A stretch of DNA of 64,000 nt from UBA10329 sp964500205 (GTDB lineage: Bacteria > Bacteroidota > Bacteroidia > UBA10329): assembly GCA_964500205.1 (NCBI GenBank), contig CAZCNS010000004.1, positions 62,001 to 126,000 of the forward strand. Direction: 5' to 3'. Below the pieces are notes generated by a model. It saw only the letters and a program-made list of their open reading frames with translations, was not told the origin of the DNA and ran no database searches. This document shows positions 52,273 through 60,370 of this stretch, piece after piece. The translations under genes and the position numbers were made by a program. Every line of letters begins with the position of its first letter. The first letter of the stretch is position 1.

Positions 52273-52536
52273 GGTAGCGTGCGGATGAGGGAGGGCCGGC
52301 AGGCCGCCCGCAGGGAAGGTGAACTGATGGTGGAGGAGCAAGAGCTTGTCGGAATCGTGTAAGGACATCCCGCAGATGGAGATACGTGATACACGTATGT
52401 GCAAAAGACGGGCGATAAAGGCAATAAAAGTTACTAAAATAAATGATCCGCAAAAATCTCGTGTTGATGTATTTCAATATGCAATCTATTGTTTGCCAGA
52501 AATTTGCGACCATGTCTAACCTTAAAAACAAACAAA
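52273..52536. other. Gene-free stretch between minisatellite and next gene
   Basis: Holds a perfect inverted repeat ATACGTG-ATA-CACGTAT (52382-52398), a purine-rich tract, and an A/T-rich part near 52430-52536 with TATTGTTTG (near -7 form) about 40 bases before the ATG at 52537. No convincing ORF or RNA seen. Position suggests it contains the control region for the gene at 52537. Confidence 0.5.
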
Positions 52537-53508
52537 ATGAGCGACACATCCTGGCATTACCTGAGCAACCAGTTTGAAACGGCCACGCGGGGCAGTTTCA
52601 AGCGGACCAACATCCTGAACAACGACCACCTGAGCAAGCTGAACAGCGAGGCGGCCGACCCTGACATGGCGGCCCTGTCAGCCCGAACGGCCCCGCTGAG
52701 CGCGGCTTTCAGTGCGGCCTACAGCAACTACATCATGATAAACGGCACCTATAAGGGCCACACCCAGCTGGTGGACAACCTGCTGCTTGAACTGAGCAGT
52801 CAGAAGATCAAGCAGTGGGACATTCAGGTACAGGTGCAGCATCTGGAGGGCACTCCTACTTATATGATGATATTGCCCAACAGGCGCGGGCCTTTTCAGG
52901 AAGGCACGAAGGACGACCGTCTGAGTGCGGTGGAGGCTTTGGCCGAGGCACTGCTGGCCTATCCGGCCCTTGCGGCCACACAGGCTGATGTGGACAGCTT
53001 CGCCACGCAGCTTCGCACGGCCCGCGACAACCAGCAGCAGAAGGAGCAGCTCGCGGCCATGGCGAGCGACCAGCTGGAAGTGGCACGCAAGGCACTCTGC
53101 ACCATGATGTACGGCAACCTCGGGGTGCTGATGGACAAGTACCGAGACACGCCCGACATGATCGAGAACTTCTGGCAGCTGGACCTGATAAGGCGGACGG
53201 GGCAGGGAAACGATGATGACGACCTGCCACAGAACGGCATCCGCATAGCAGGGACGGTGCGCTCGCAGAACGGCAACATGGGCATTCCCAACGCACTGGT
53301 GCGGGCCTACAACGCCATGCAGGGCCCAGGGGCAGGCACCATGGAGGTATTCTCCGGTGCGGACGGATCATACCTTCTTGCGGTGGATGACCTTCCGGAG
53401 GCCATCATGCTGGTGATCGAGGTATCGGCCGCGGGCTATCCGTCTCAGAGCAGGAACCTGAACGTATCGCCCGGTCAGACCTACGAGGGCGAGGATTTCT
53501 ATCTCTGA
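52537..53508 (+). CDS. Protein of unknown function with C-terminal carboxypeptidase-regulatory-like domain
   Basis: About 323 residues. No signal peptide is apparent at MSDTSWHYLSNQFETA. The first 240 residues are helical and Ala/Gln-rich, and unrecognised. The C-terminal 85 residues form a beta-sandwich of the carboxypeptidase-regulatory-like kind (IAGTVRSQNGNMGIPNALVRAY ... GADGSYLLAVDDLP ... YEGEDFYL). That domain is normally on exported proteins, so the lack of a leader is odd. Alone on its strand and followed by a strong terminator. Confidence 0.75.
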   Translation: MSDTSWHYLSNQFETATRGSFKRTNILNNDHLSKLNSEAADPDMAALSARTAPLSAAFSAAYSNYIMINGTYKGHTQLVDNLLLELSSQKIKQWDIQVQVQHLEGTPTYMMILPNRRGPFQEGTKDDRLSAVEALAEALLAYPALAATQADVDSFATQLRTARDNQQQKEQLAAMASDQLEVARKALCTMMYGNLGVLMDKYRDTPDMIENFWQLDLIRRTGQGNDDDDLPQNGIRIAGTVRSQNGNMGIPNALVRAYNAMQGPGAGTMEVFSGADGSYLLAVDDLPEAIMLVIEVSAAGYPSQSRNLNVSPGQTYEGEDFYL

Positions 53509-53533
53509 AGACAACGCCCTTGTGTGCCCAGAG

Positions 53534-53567
53534 GGCCGTGCTTCCGAATGGGGGCGCGGCCTTTTTT
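53534..53567 (+). terminator. Rho-independent terminator
   Basis: Stem GGCCGTGC/GCGCGGCC (one G-T wobble), extended by TTCC/GGGG pairs around a GAAT loop, followed by six T. Lies 25 bases after the stop of the carboxypeptidase-regulatory-like gene. Confidence 0.8.
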
Positions 53568-53588
53568 CATTTCCACAGGGGCATCAGC

Positions 53589-53711
53589 GGCCCTCGTCTC
53601 TCGTCCCCCGTCCCTTCGTTGAGCGAAGCGAACTCCCGCCCAAGCGGGACACCCAATCGCAAATCGCAAATCGTTAATCGTTCTTCGCCAATCCCTCGCC
53701 CCTCGCCCCTC
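53589..53711. repeat. Composite intergenic repeat: heptamer tracts and TCCCGC/GCGGGA hairpin
   Basis: In order: four 7-bp units of type GTCCCTC (53589-53616); a 33-bp block from 53617 to 53649 that ends in the perfect hairpin TCCCGC-CCAA-GCGGGA; five units of type AATCGYW (53655-53689); three units of type RYCCCTC (53691-53711). The last tract runs into the stop codon of the convergent hydrolase gene. The same block order recurs in part at 55143-55230. Confidence 0.7.
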
Positions 53712-54504
53712 AATCCAAAAACCCCCTCACCGCCCTCATAAAACCCTCCGCATCCTCTGCGTGCAGCCAGTGGCCCGCCTCCAAGGCGTGGAACTGTGCG
53801 TTGGGGAAAAGCTCCCGGATCCCCGCCTCGTCCTCCGGCAGGATGTACCGCGACCGCGTGCCACGGATGAAGAGGGCCGGCACCTCGCTGCCATGCGGCA
53901 CCGGCAGACCCATCTCTCCGATGTCCATCGCCAGCACATCGAGGTTGAAACGCCACGCGTAGCAAGGCTCACCGTCCGCGTTCTTCCCCCGGTAGATGTT
54001 CTTGGTGAGGAACAGCACCACATCGCGCTCCTCTATGAACCGCGACAACTCCTCCTCGGCCTCACTGCGCGAGGCCACGTTCGGCAGGTCTATCGCCTGC
54101 ATCGAGCGGATGATGAGGTCGTGGTGTATCGGATACGCCTTCACGCCCATGTCGGCCACGATGAGCCGGCTCACCAGCTCGGGGTAAGCTGCCGCGAAGC
54201 GCATGGCCGTCTTGCCGCCCATGCTGTGGCCTATCACCACCGCGTCCGCGATGTCGTGGTCTGTGAAGAAGCGGTGCAGGTCCTCTACCATGCCCGCGTA
54301 GGTGTGCGTGTCCGTATGGGGCGAGTGCCCGTGGTTGCGCTGGTCCACGGCATAGACGTGGTAATGCTCGCCCAGCGTTCTGGCAATGCCCGCCCAGTTG
54401 TCCAACGACCCGAACAGCCCGTGCAGGATCACCAATGGCCTCCCCGAGCCGTATTCCTTATAGTTCAGTGCTACAGTCTCCATGCCCGCAAAGGTCGTGA
54501 GCAT
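53710..54504 (-). CDS. Alpha/beta-hydrolase, YbfF-like esterase
   Basis: 264 residues with the oxyanion strand ILHGLFGSLDNW, DQRNHGHS, nucleophile elbow GHSMGGKTA, and the acid/His of the triad in EAGHWLHAE. This is the standard YbfF group. The first ATG overlaps the RelE stop as TGATG; an ATG seven codons on (54483) is also likely. It hydrolyses short acyl esters or thioesters; cytoplasmic. Confidence 0.9.
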   Translation of the reverse strand: MLTTFAGMETVALNYKEYGSGRPLVILHGLFGSLDNWAGIARTLGEHYHVYAVDQRNHGHSPHTDTHTYAGMVEDLHRFFTDHDIADAVVIGHSMGGKTAMRFAAAYPELVSRLIVADMGVKAYPIHHDLIIRSMQAIDLPNVASRSEAEEELSRFIEERDVVLFLTKNIYRGKNADGEPCYAWRFNLDVLAMDIGEMGLPVPHGSEVPALFIRGTRSRYILPEDEAGIRELFPNAQFHALEAGHWLHAEDAEGFMRAVRGFLD

Positions 54505-54857
54505 CAGTCTTCTTCCCGGAAGTACATCGAATCGGGACGCATTCTCGTGGGAAAGAAATCAGTCACCTGAACGGTCATGAGTCTGTCATCGGAGAAGTAC
54601 AAGATTTTCACCTCGAAATGACGAGTCTCTCTATGCAGTATGTATCTGGGTTCAAGTTCATCATGCTCAAGGAATGATTCTTTTGCACCCCTATTGGGCA
54701 TGATGGCAAGAGAGTCCACGTTGTTCAAAATGGACCCGAGTATCTCGACCGCCCGATTCTCTGAGAAATTCTTTAGCAGATATGGAATGATAGTGTCTCG
54801 GAGCCTTGTTCTCGCAGTCTCCGATATCAAGACGCGGTACCTGTCTTGCGTATCCAT
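54504..54857 (-). CDS. RelE/ParE-family toxin
   Basis: 117 residues of the small basic toxin fold: YRVLISETARTRLRD at the start, SLAIMPNRGAKE and a C-terminal strand HFEVKILYFSDDRLMTVQVTDFF. RelE/ParE members cut mRNA on the ribosome or poison gyrase. Its start lies inside the 3' end of the antitoxin gene (31-bp overlap), the usual arrangement. Which of the two targets is hit cannot be told. Confidence 0.8.
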   Translation of the reverse strand: MDTQDRYRVLISETARTRLRDTIIPYLLKNFSENRAVEILGSILNNVDSLAIMPNRGAKESFLEHDELEPRYILHRETRHFEVKILYFSDDRLMTVQVTDFFPTRMRPDSMYFREED

Positions 54858-55048
54858 CGGTCACAGTCTTTTCGCAACTCGTCTAACGTTACAGTTCTAC
54901 CGTTCGCAATGTCATCGAGTGATTCCTCAAAACGGGCCTGCATCTCAGCCTTCATAAGCATCTCATCTATCTGGTCGAGAAGACGTTCGCTTTTCACCGC
55001 AAGGACTCGCTGAGAAAGTTCCAGCTGTCGGTTGTTTGTTGCATTCAT
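54827..55048 (-). CDS. Antitoxin of the RelE/ParE pair
   Basis: About 73 residues, starting MNATNNRQLELSQRVLAV. A helical N-terminus (LLDQIDEMLMKAEMQAR) and an acidic C-terminal toxin-binding part. The frame extends to 55114, but a TATTTTTG element at 55068 falls inside that extension, which argues for the ATG at 55048. It would bind and silence the toxin and probably repress this operon. Confidence 0.75.
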   Translation of the reverse strand: MNATNNRQLELSQRVLAVKSERLLDQIDEMLMKAEMQARFEESLDDIANGRTVTLDELRKDCDRWIRKTGTAS

Positions 55049-55067
55049 TTGAATCGGATAAGCAATA

Positions 55068-55075
55068 CAAAAATA
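55068..55075 (-). promoter_or_regulatory. Candidate -7 element TATTTTTG for the toxin-antitoxin operon
   Basis: Exact TAnnTTTG match 20 bases before the antitoxin ATG. Confidence 0.5.
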
Positions 55076-55142
55076 CAAAGCCATACTGTGCGCGGTCAGG
55101 GTGGAACATGTCACTGCTCAATACCGGTCTCTGTCCTCCGTC

Positions 55143-55230
55143 CGTTGAACGCAGTGAAATCCCGCGTCTGCGGGATCCCTCGTCCCCCGTCCCCCGTCCC
55201 TCGTCCCCATCAACAATCAACAATCATCAT
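55143..55230. repeat. Composite intergenic repeat with hairpin and eight heptamer units
   Basis: A 33-bp block (55143-55175) similar to 53617-53649, ending in ATCCCGC-GTCT-GCGGGAT (7-bp stem, 55159-55176), is followed without phase change by 7-bp units: ATCCCTC, GTCCCCC twice, GTCCCTC, GTCCCCA, TCAACAA twice, TCATCAT. The tract reaches the stop of the GH1 gene. Confidence 0.7.
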
Positions 55231-56666
55231 TTCAAAAACTCCTTGAACCACAGCCCTGTGTCCTTCAGGATCCGCTGCTGCGTCTCGAAGTCCACATGCA
55301 CCAGTCCGAAGCGGGTGCGGTAGCCCTCGGCCCACTCGAAGTTGTCGAGCAGCGTCCAGCAGAAGTAGCCGTTCACGTTCACGCCCTCGCGCTTGGCCCG
55401 CAGCACCTCGCGGAGGTAGTCCTGATAGAATTTCGTGCGCTGCGCGTCATGCACCCGGCCGTTTTCCACCGTGTCGGGGAAGGCGGCACCGTTCTCCGTC
55501 ACGATGATGTTCTTGATGCCCTCATACTTGTCGAAGTACTTCAGCATCTTGTAGATGCCCATCGGATGCACCTCCCAGTCCATGTCTGTGATCTCGGGCT
55601 GCGGCTTGAGCTTCTTGGGCTTCATGGGCGAACCCTTCACAAAGGGGATGATGCCGTTGCCCTTCACCACCGAGCGGGTGTAGTTCTGCAGGCCGTAGAA
55701 GTCGAAGTCGAACTTCACCTTGTCCATGTCGCCCGGCTGTATCCAGTTCTCCAGCTTGCGCAGCATCGGCAGGTCGTCTATCGGGTAGCCGAGGCCCTGC
55801 GGTGGTTCGATGTACAGGCGGTTGAAGAGCACGTCCAACCTTTTCACCGCCTCATCATGCACCCGCTTGCCGTTCACCGGCTCTGCCGATGAGCACGAGA
55901 AAGTGGTGCCGATGAAGGCGTCAGGCACATTTGCGCGGATGATGCGCCCGCCCTCGGCCTGGCACAGCGTGGCGTGGTGTACGGTGGGGATGAAGTTCCT
56001 CGGCCATTTCTTGCCCGGTGCGTGGATGCCCAGCAGGTAGCCCACTGCCGTGAAGGCCATCGGCTCGTTCAGCACCATCCAGTTCTTCACCTTGTCGCCA
56101 TAGGTCTTGGTCACCAGCTCGGCATACTCGCTGAACCAGCCCACCACATCGCGGTTCTGCCAGCCGCCCTTGTCCTCCAGTGCCTGTGGCAGGTCCCAGT
56201 GGTAGAGCGTGATCCAAGGCTGCACCCCGTTCTCAAGGCAGGTATCGATCACGCGGTGGTAGAAGTCGATGCCCTTCTGGTTCACCTGACCCGTGCCTTG
56301 CGGTATCAGCCGCGACCACGCGGTCGAGAACCGGAACACGTCCATGTTCATCTCCTTCACGAAGGCGATGTCCGTGGGGTATCGGTTGTAGAAGTCGCAG
56401 CTCACGTCCCCGTTCTCGTTGTTGTCGATCTTGCCGCGCTTGTGCGAGAAGGTGTCCCACACCGAGGGGCCTTTGCCGTCAGCATTCCATGCCCCTTCTA
56501 TCTGATAGGCGGCCGTGGCCACGCCCCAGAGGAAGTCCTTGCCGAAATCGGCAGCCGTGAAATCGAGTGTCGGCACCGCAAAGGGGTTCATTCCCTTGGC
56601 GTAAGGGGCCAGTGCCATACCGGCTGTGGCAAGTCCGAGCCGTTTGAGGTGGTCGCGTCTGTTCAT
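55227..56666 (-). CDS. GH1-family beta-glycosidase with Tat-like leader
   Basis: 479 residues. The acid/base Glu is in WMVLNEPMAF and the nucleophile in IIVTENGAAFPD. DFLWGVATAAYQIEGAW and GKGPSVWDTFSH are also GH1 signatures. The leader NRRDHLKRLGLATAGMALAP has the RRxxLK form of a Tat signal, unusual for a family that is mostly cytoplasmic. It would cleave beta-glucosides or related sugars in the periplasm. A TATTTTTG promoter element lies 21 bases before the ATG. Confidence 0.92.
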   Translation of the reverse strand: MNRRDHLKRLGLATAGMALAPYAKGMNPFAVPTLDFTAADFGKDFLWGVATAAYQIEGAWNADGKGPSVWDTFSHKRGKIDNNENGDVSCDFYNRYPTDIAFVKEMNMDVFRFSTAWSRLIPQGTGQVNQKGIDFYHRVIDTCLENGVQPWITLYHWDLPQALEDKGGWQNRDVVGWFSEYAELVTKTYGDKVKNWMVLNEPMAFTAVGYLLGIHAPGKKWPRNFIPTVHHATLCQAEGGRIIRANVPDAFIGTTFSCSSAEPVNGKRVHDEAVKRLDVLFNRLYIEPPQGLGYPIDDLPMLRKLENWIQPGDMDKVKFDFDFYGLQNYTRSVVKGNGIIPFVKGSPMKPKKLKPQPEITDMDWEVHPMGIYKMLKYFDKYEGIKNIIVTENGAAFPDTVENGRVHDAQRTKFYQDYLREVLRAKREGVNVNGYFCWTLLDNFEWAEGYRTRFGLVHVDFETQQRILKDTGLWFKEFLK

Positions 56667-56686
56667 GTGCTTTTATTGAGGAATGC

Positions 56687-56694
56687 CAAAAATA
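56687..56694 (-). promoter_or_regulatory. Candidate -7 element TATTTTTG for the GH1 gene
   Basis: Exact TAnnTTTG match on the minus strand 21 bases before the ATG. Confidence 0.5.
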
Positions 56695-56737
56695 TCCATC
56701 CTTGCTCCACGGCATGCCTCCGGCACACATTAACCGC

Positions 56738-58669
56738 CTAATGAATGCAGATGCGCGTGGACGACACCATGCCGCCCGTCTCGATCAGCAGCAGATACAT
56801 GCCCGGTGCGTTGCCGCTCAGGTCCAGCTCCATCACCGGGCCGGAGACCGGACGGCTCTGCAGCAGTCTGCCGGTGAGGTCGGTCAGCAGCAGGGTGCCA
56901 TTCACCACATCCTCCGCAAAACGCACCGTTACCATGCCCTCGCTCGGATTGGGGAACACGCTGAACATGCCCGAGGAGGACTCCTGCACGCTGCTGAGGG
57001 CACATTGCGGCTGGCTCACGGTGATCTGCCCGAACTCGAAGTTGAAGGCCGAGCGCACGGTGTCGGCCCCGTTGGGGAAGAACACCTGGGTCACAGGGTT
57101 ATCGGTATCGCCATAGATCACCTCGTAGCGCACCACGCATCTGTACTGACCCGAGTTGGACTCAGTGGCATTCGCGATGGTCAGTTGAGACGTGGTCTCA
57201 CCGGGCAGTTCCTCCCCGTTCTTCTCCCACTGGTAGGACACCTCTGTATCGGACTGCATGCTGAGCACGATGCTCTCTCCGGGGCATATCACCGTATCGC
57301 CCGCACCGATCATCTCAATGTCCGGATAGACGAACCTTCCCAGCGCACACCTGTGGTCGCTGAACTCGCCCAGTTCCCAGAGTACGGGTTCGAGGCTCCG
57401 CATGGTGATGATGTCGTTGGTGGCCTCCAACGCCACCAGGTGTGACCTGTCGCCCCAGGCGTTGTCAATGATCTTTCCGAACTCTCCATCGAAGGTGGAG
57501 TTGTAAAAGCCAATGTGATAGGGAATGTAGGGCCCGATGGAATCGAGCATGGCGGGATACAGATTCTCGGGGTGTATGGGCGATACGTTGAAATCGCCAC
57601 CGAAGATGACCGGCTCACCGTCCGGGATGTTCTGGGCATCAATGAAATCCCTGATCTCACCCATCTGCGTCCGCTTGGCAAGGATGTCGTCCTCCTGTCC
57701 GCCTGCATCCATGTGGGTGCCGAAGAGATGGTAGCGCTTTCCGAGCTTGTTGACCCTTGCGTACTTGATACCCTTCGAGGCGAGGCAGTCCTGCGCTGCC
57801 TGACCGCAAAGCGTGAAATCGAAGTCGTCCTCGAATTCAATGGGCCAACGGCTGAAGAACATCACGCCACCGTTCCAGGGAATGGGTAGGATGGAATTGG
57901 TCGGATTCAGCACCTCAGTCCTGTAAGCGAAGCCAGCGGCCTGCATTGCAGGGATCAGCGCATTCTGACGCGGGCCGTCATCAAACACCTCGCAGTACAT
58001 CACCACGTCCTGATAAGGCGATATCTGCTCAGGAAGCAGCGATGCGCGGTCACCGGCCTGGGGCAGACCGCTCACCCCGAAAGGCAACATCTGGATGTTG
58101 TAGAACATGGCGTTCATCACATTGGGGTCATTGAAATCCTCCTCGCTTATCTCATAGATGGGGAGGTCGTGTATGGTGAAAAAGACATTGCGCTGCTGCT
58201 CCGCATCGGAGTTGTCTGCCCGGTACTTGATGACCACGCTCTTCCCCATTAACGTGGTCTCCAATTCCTGGAAATCCGGGCTGTCGGTCCATGGCTGGGA
58301 GAAACCCGGCCCATCTATGGTGAACTGCATGGCGGTGCTGTCCTCAAACCCGATCAGCCGCATCCGCAGGCGGAGCGTGTCCTGTGCCCCTCTGAGCAGT
58401 ATCTGGATGACAGCGGTATCACCCTCGGCCACTGCTGCATTGGTGCGGTTGCATGAGAACACCTCTACCGGCTGCTGGTCCCACCAGCCGAGTACAGTGT
58501 CCGTGAGCAGTTGCCATTCGGATTCAGGGACAAGGGATGTCCCCGCCTGTTGCACTTCGAGTGTGAAATCCTGCCAAGTACTGTTGCGCACCCTGAATGT
58601 GCTTTGCGCTGAGGCCAATGTTGAGCCTATAATGAGGAAGACGGCAGTTGAAATAATTGTGAATTTCAT
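56738..58669 (-). CDS. Secreted endonuclease/exonuclease/phosphatase-family protein with Ig-like and T9SS domains
   Basis: 643 residues. Signal peptide ends near TLASAQ. A beta-domain (about 20-170) precedes the EEP core: NIQMLPFG (start of the fold), LFGTHMDAGG, IFGGDFNVSPIHP with its GDFN metal site, and SDHRCAL with the catalytic Asp-His. An Ig-like domain (YQWEKNGEELPGET) and a sorting domain (FSVFPNPSEGMVTVRF ... LTGRLLQSRPV) follow. EEP enzymes cut DNA, phosphodiesters or sphingomyelin. A lipid or DNA target outside the cell is likely, and it is exported through the type IX system. Confidence 0.9.
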   Translation of the reverse strand: MKFTIISTAVFLIIGSTLASAQSTFRVRNSTWQDFTLEVQQAGTSLVPESEWQLLTDTVLGWWDQQPVEVFSCNRTNAAVAEGDTAVIQILLRGAQDTLRLRMRLIGFEDSTAMQFTIDGPGFSQPWTDSPDFQELETTLMGKSVVIKYRADNSDAEQQRNVFFTIHDLPIYEISEEDFNDPNVMNAMFYNIQMLPFGVSGLPQAGDRASLLPEQISPYQDVVMYCEVFDDGPRQNALIPAMQAAGFAYRTEVLNPTNSILPIPWNGGVMFFSRWPIEFEDDFDFTLCGQAAQDCLASKGIKYARVNKLGKRYHLFGTHMDAGGQEDDILAKRTQMGEIRDFIDAQNIPDGEPVIFGGDFNVSPIHPENLYPAMLDSIGPYIPYHIGFYNSTFDGEFGKIIDNAWGDRSHLVALEATNDIITMRSLEPVLWELGEFSDHRCALGRFVYPDIEMIGAGDTVICPGESIVLSMQSDTEVSYQWEKNGEELPGETTSQLTIANATESNSGQYRCVVRYEVIYGDTDNPVTQVFFPNGADTVRSAFNFEFGQITVSQPQCALSSVQESSSGMFSVFPNPSEGMVTVRFAEDVVNGTLLLTDLTGRLLQSRPVSGPVMELDLSGNAPGMYLLLIETGGMVSSTRICIH

Positions 58670-58801
58670 GTTACCCGTGCATTAAGAAGTTGCCAAAGTA
58701 TAAATTGAAGCATTTGGTGAGTGACTGTGCGCTCAGAATAATATCAATTGTCTTTTACGGGAGGTAAGGTCTATTTTCGCCCGCCTTCAAATCGCGACCG
58801 T

Positions 58802-60121
58802 ATGAGACACATTCTCCTCCTTCCACTGCTGATGATCGGTGCCTTGGCCCCGCAGGTCAAGGCACAGACCGGACCCCACCGCTGCTACACCACACAGGCC
58901 ACTGACCTGCGCGAACAGCTCCTTCCTGGCTACCGGGCTGCTGTGGACGAGGCTTTCCGCTCCGCAAAAAGCCATGCCAAGCAGGGCCATAGGAATGATG
59001 AGGTTTACGTGATACCCGTGGTGGTGCATGTGGTGTACAACAACCCCGAGCACAACATATCCGATGAGGTGATCCAAAGCCAGATCGATGTGCTGAACGA
59101 GGATTTCCGCAGGTGGAACCCCGATGCCGACCAGACCCGTGAGGAGTTCCTGCCCGTGGCGGCCGATGCGGGCATACAGTTCGTCTTCGCCACTGAGGAT
59201 CCGGATGGCAACCCCACCACGGGCATCACCCGCACCGAGACCACCCGCACCAGCTGGCTGGGCTTCCCGGAGTTTCTTCCCAATGACATCAAGCGCACCG
59301 CAGAGGGCGGCATCGATGCATGGGACACTGAGCGTTACCTCAACATCTGGGTGGGCGATCTGTCACTGGCCGGAGCACCGTTCATCCTCGGATTCGCCTA
59401 TCCTCCTGCAGATCTCGACAACTGGCCTGCCGATAGCGATGCCCCAGAGCCGGGCCTCGAGGGCGTGGTGGTGCACAATGCAGTTTTCGGACGGAACAGT
59501 CCTCTCTCCTCTGACCTGCTTGCCACCAACGACCGTGGCCGCACCTGCACCCACGAGGTGGGCCATTTCCTCGGCCTGCGCCACACTTGGGGAGATGGGG
59601 GCGGTCTCTTCGGTGGCGGGGAAGGCTGCACCGTGGATGATGGAATGGAGGACACGCCTAACTGCGCGGACGCCCAACAGCAGGAGTGCGACCCGGCCTC
59701 CAACACCTGCGTGGACGAACCCATAGACCTCCCCGACCAGATCGAGAACTATATGGACTACAGCGATGAGCGTTGCCAGAACATGTTCACCCGTCAGCAG
59801 GCCGACCTCATGCGTGCCGTGTTGGAAACAAGCCGCAGTGGACTCGTCACCGCCATTCCGGCCAGCGTGCCAGAGACAGCGTCTGACCGGGAGATCACCA
59901 TTTTCCCCAACCCCACCGATGGACTGGTCACCCTGAACTGGGAGAAGGCCACAGAGATGAACATCACCGTGAGCGATGCCCTCGGGCGTGAGGTGGCAAC
60001 GCAGTCCGTTACAGCAGCCGGAAAGGCTGAACTCGACCTCAATGGGTTCCCATCAGGCGTGTACACGGTTTTGCTGCGTTCATCAGATAGGCAGTGGGCT
60101 AAGCGGCTGGTGGTGAGGTGA
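58802..60121 (+). CDS. Secreted M43-family zinc metalloprotease with T9SS domain
   Basis: About 439 residues. Signal peptide MRHILLLPLLMIGALAPQVKAQ. Zinc site HEVGHFLGLRHTWGDGG and Met-turn MDYSDERC match family M43. A sorting domain closes it (ITIFPNPTDGLVTLNW ... GVYTVLLRSSDRQ). It lacks the GEVED and extra domains of the larger M43 protein at 47093. The frame is open to 58748, but the ATG at 58802 begins the signal. A TATTTTCG box with TTG 21 bases above it lies just upstream. Confidence 0.9.
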   Translation: MRHILLLPLLMIGALAPQVKAQTGPHRCYTTQATDLREQLLPGYRAAVDEAFRSAKSHAKQGHRNDEVYVIPVVVHVVYNNPEHNISDEVIQSQIDVLNEDFRRWNPDADQTREEFLPVAADAGIQFVFATEDPDGNPTTGITRTETTRTSWLGFPEFLPNDIKRTAEGGIDAWDTERYLNIWVGDLSLAGAPFILGFAYPPADLDNWPADSDAPEPGLEGVVVHNAVFGRNSPLSSDLLATNDRGRTCTHEVGHFLGLRHTWGDGGGLFGGGEGCTVDDGMEDTPNCADAQQQECDPASNTCVDEPIDLPDQIENYMDYSDERCQNMFTRQQADLMRAVLETSRSGLVTAIPASVPETASDREITIFPNPTDGLVTLNWEKATEMNITVSDALGREVATQSVTAAGKAELDLNGFPSGVYTVLLRSSDRQWAKRLVVR

Positions 60122-60169
60122 TCCGTTGAGAATAGGTCGCACAGGTCGTTCGCTTCTGAGCAGAAAAAC

Positions 60170-60205
60170 GGTACAGATGTGGGAATCGACTACCGGATTT
60201 GTACT
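60170..60205. promoter_or_regulatory. 36-bp palindromic element, upstream copy
   Basis: Starts GGTACAGAT and ends ATTTGTACT. The outer nine bases pair as an inverted repeat; the centre is less regular than in the second copy. It lies 166 bases before the DUF4143 gene. Confidence 0.6.
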
Positions 60206-60323
60206 GACCCTGATGCACTGTTGGCCGATCGTCAGATGTTCCAATTCCGATGGCACACAAGTTTTATTTGAGTGTTCATAGGATTTATGCCCATTTCTGC
60301 AATTGTTGTTGAGACTGAGAACT

Positions 60324-60359
60324 GGTACAGATTAGGGAATCAATTCCCATATTTGTACC
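60324..60359. promoter_or_regulatory. 36-bp palindromic element, start-proximal copy
   Basis: Starts GGTACAGAT, centre GGGAAT-CA-ATTCCC, ends ATTTGTACC. Fifteen of eighteen positions pair exactly and one is a G-T pair. It ends 11 bases before the ATG of the DUF4143 gene, over the place where a -7 box should be, so binding there would block transcription. Confidence 0.7.
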
Positions 60360-60370
60360 AATTTTAGATC

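Noticed and set aside
51866..52549. Repeat-encoded ORFs on both strands over the 42-bp array
   Set aside because: The unit length is a multiple of three, so open frames follow automatically on both strands. No start context, signal or domain supports translation.
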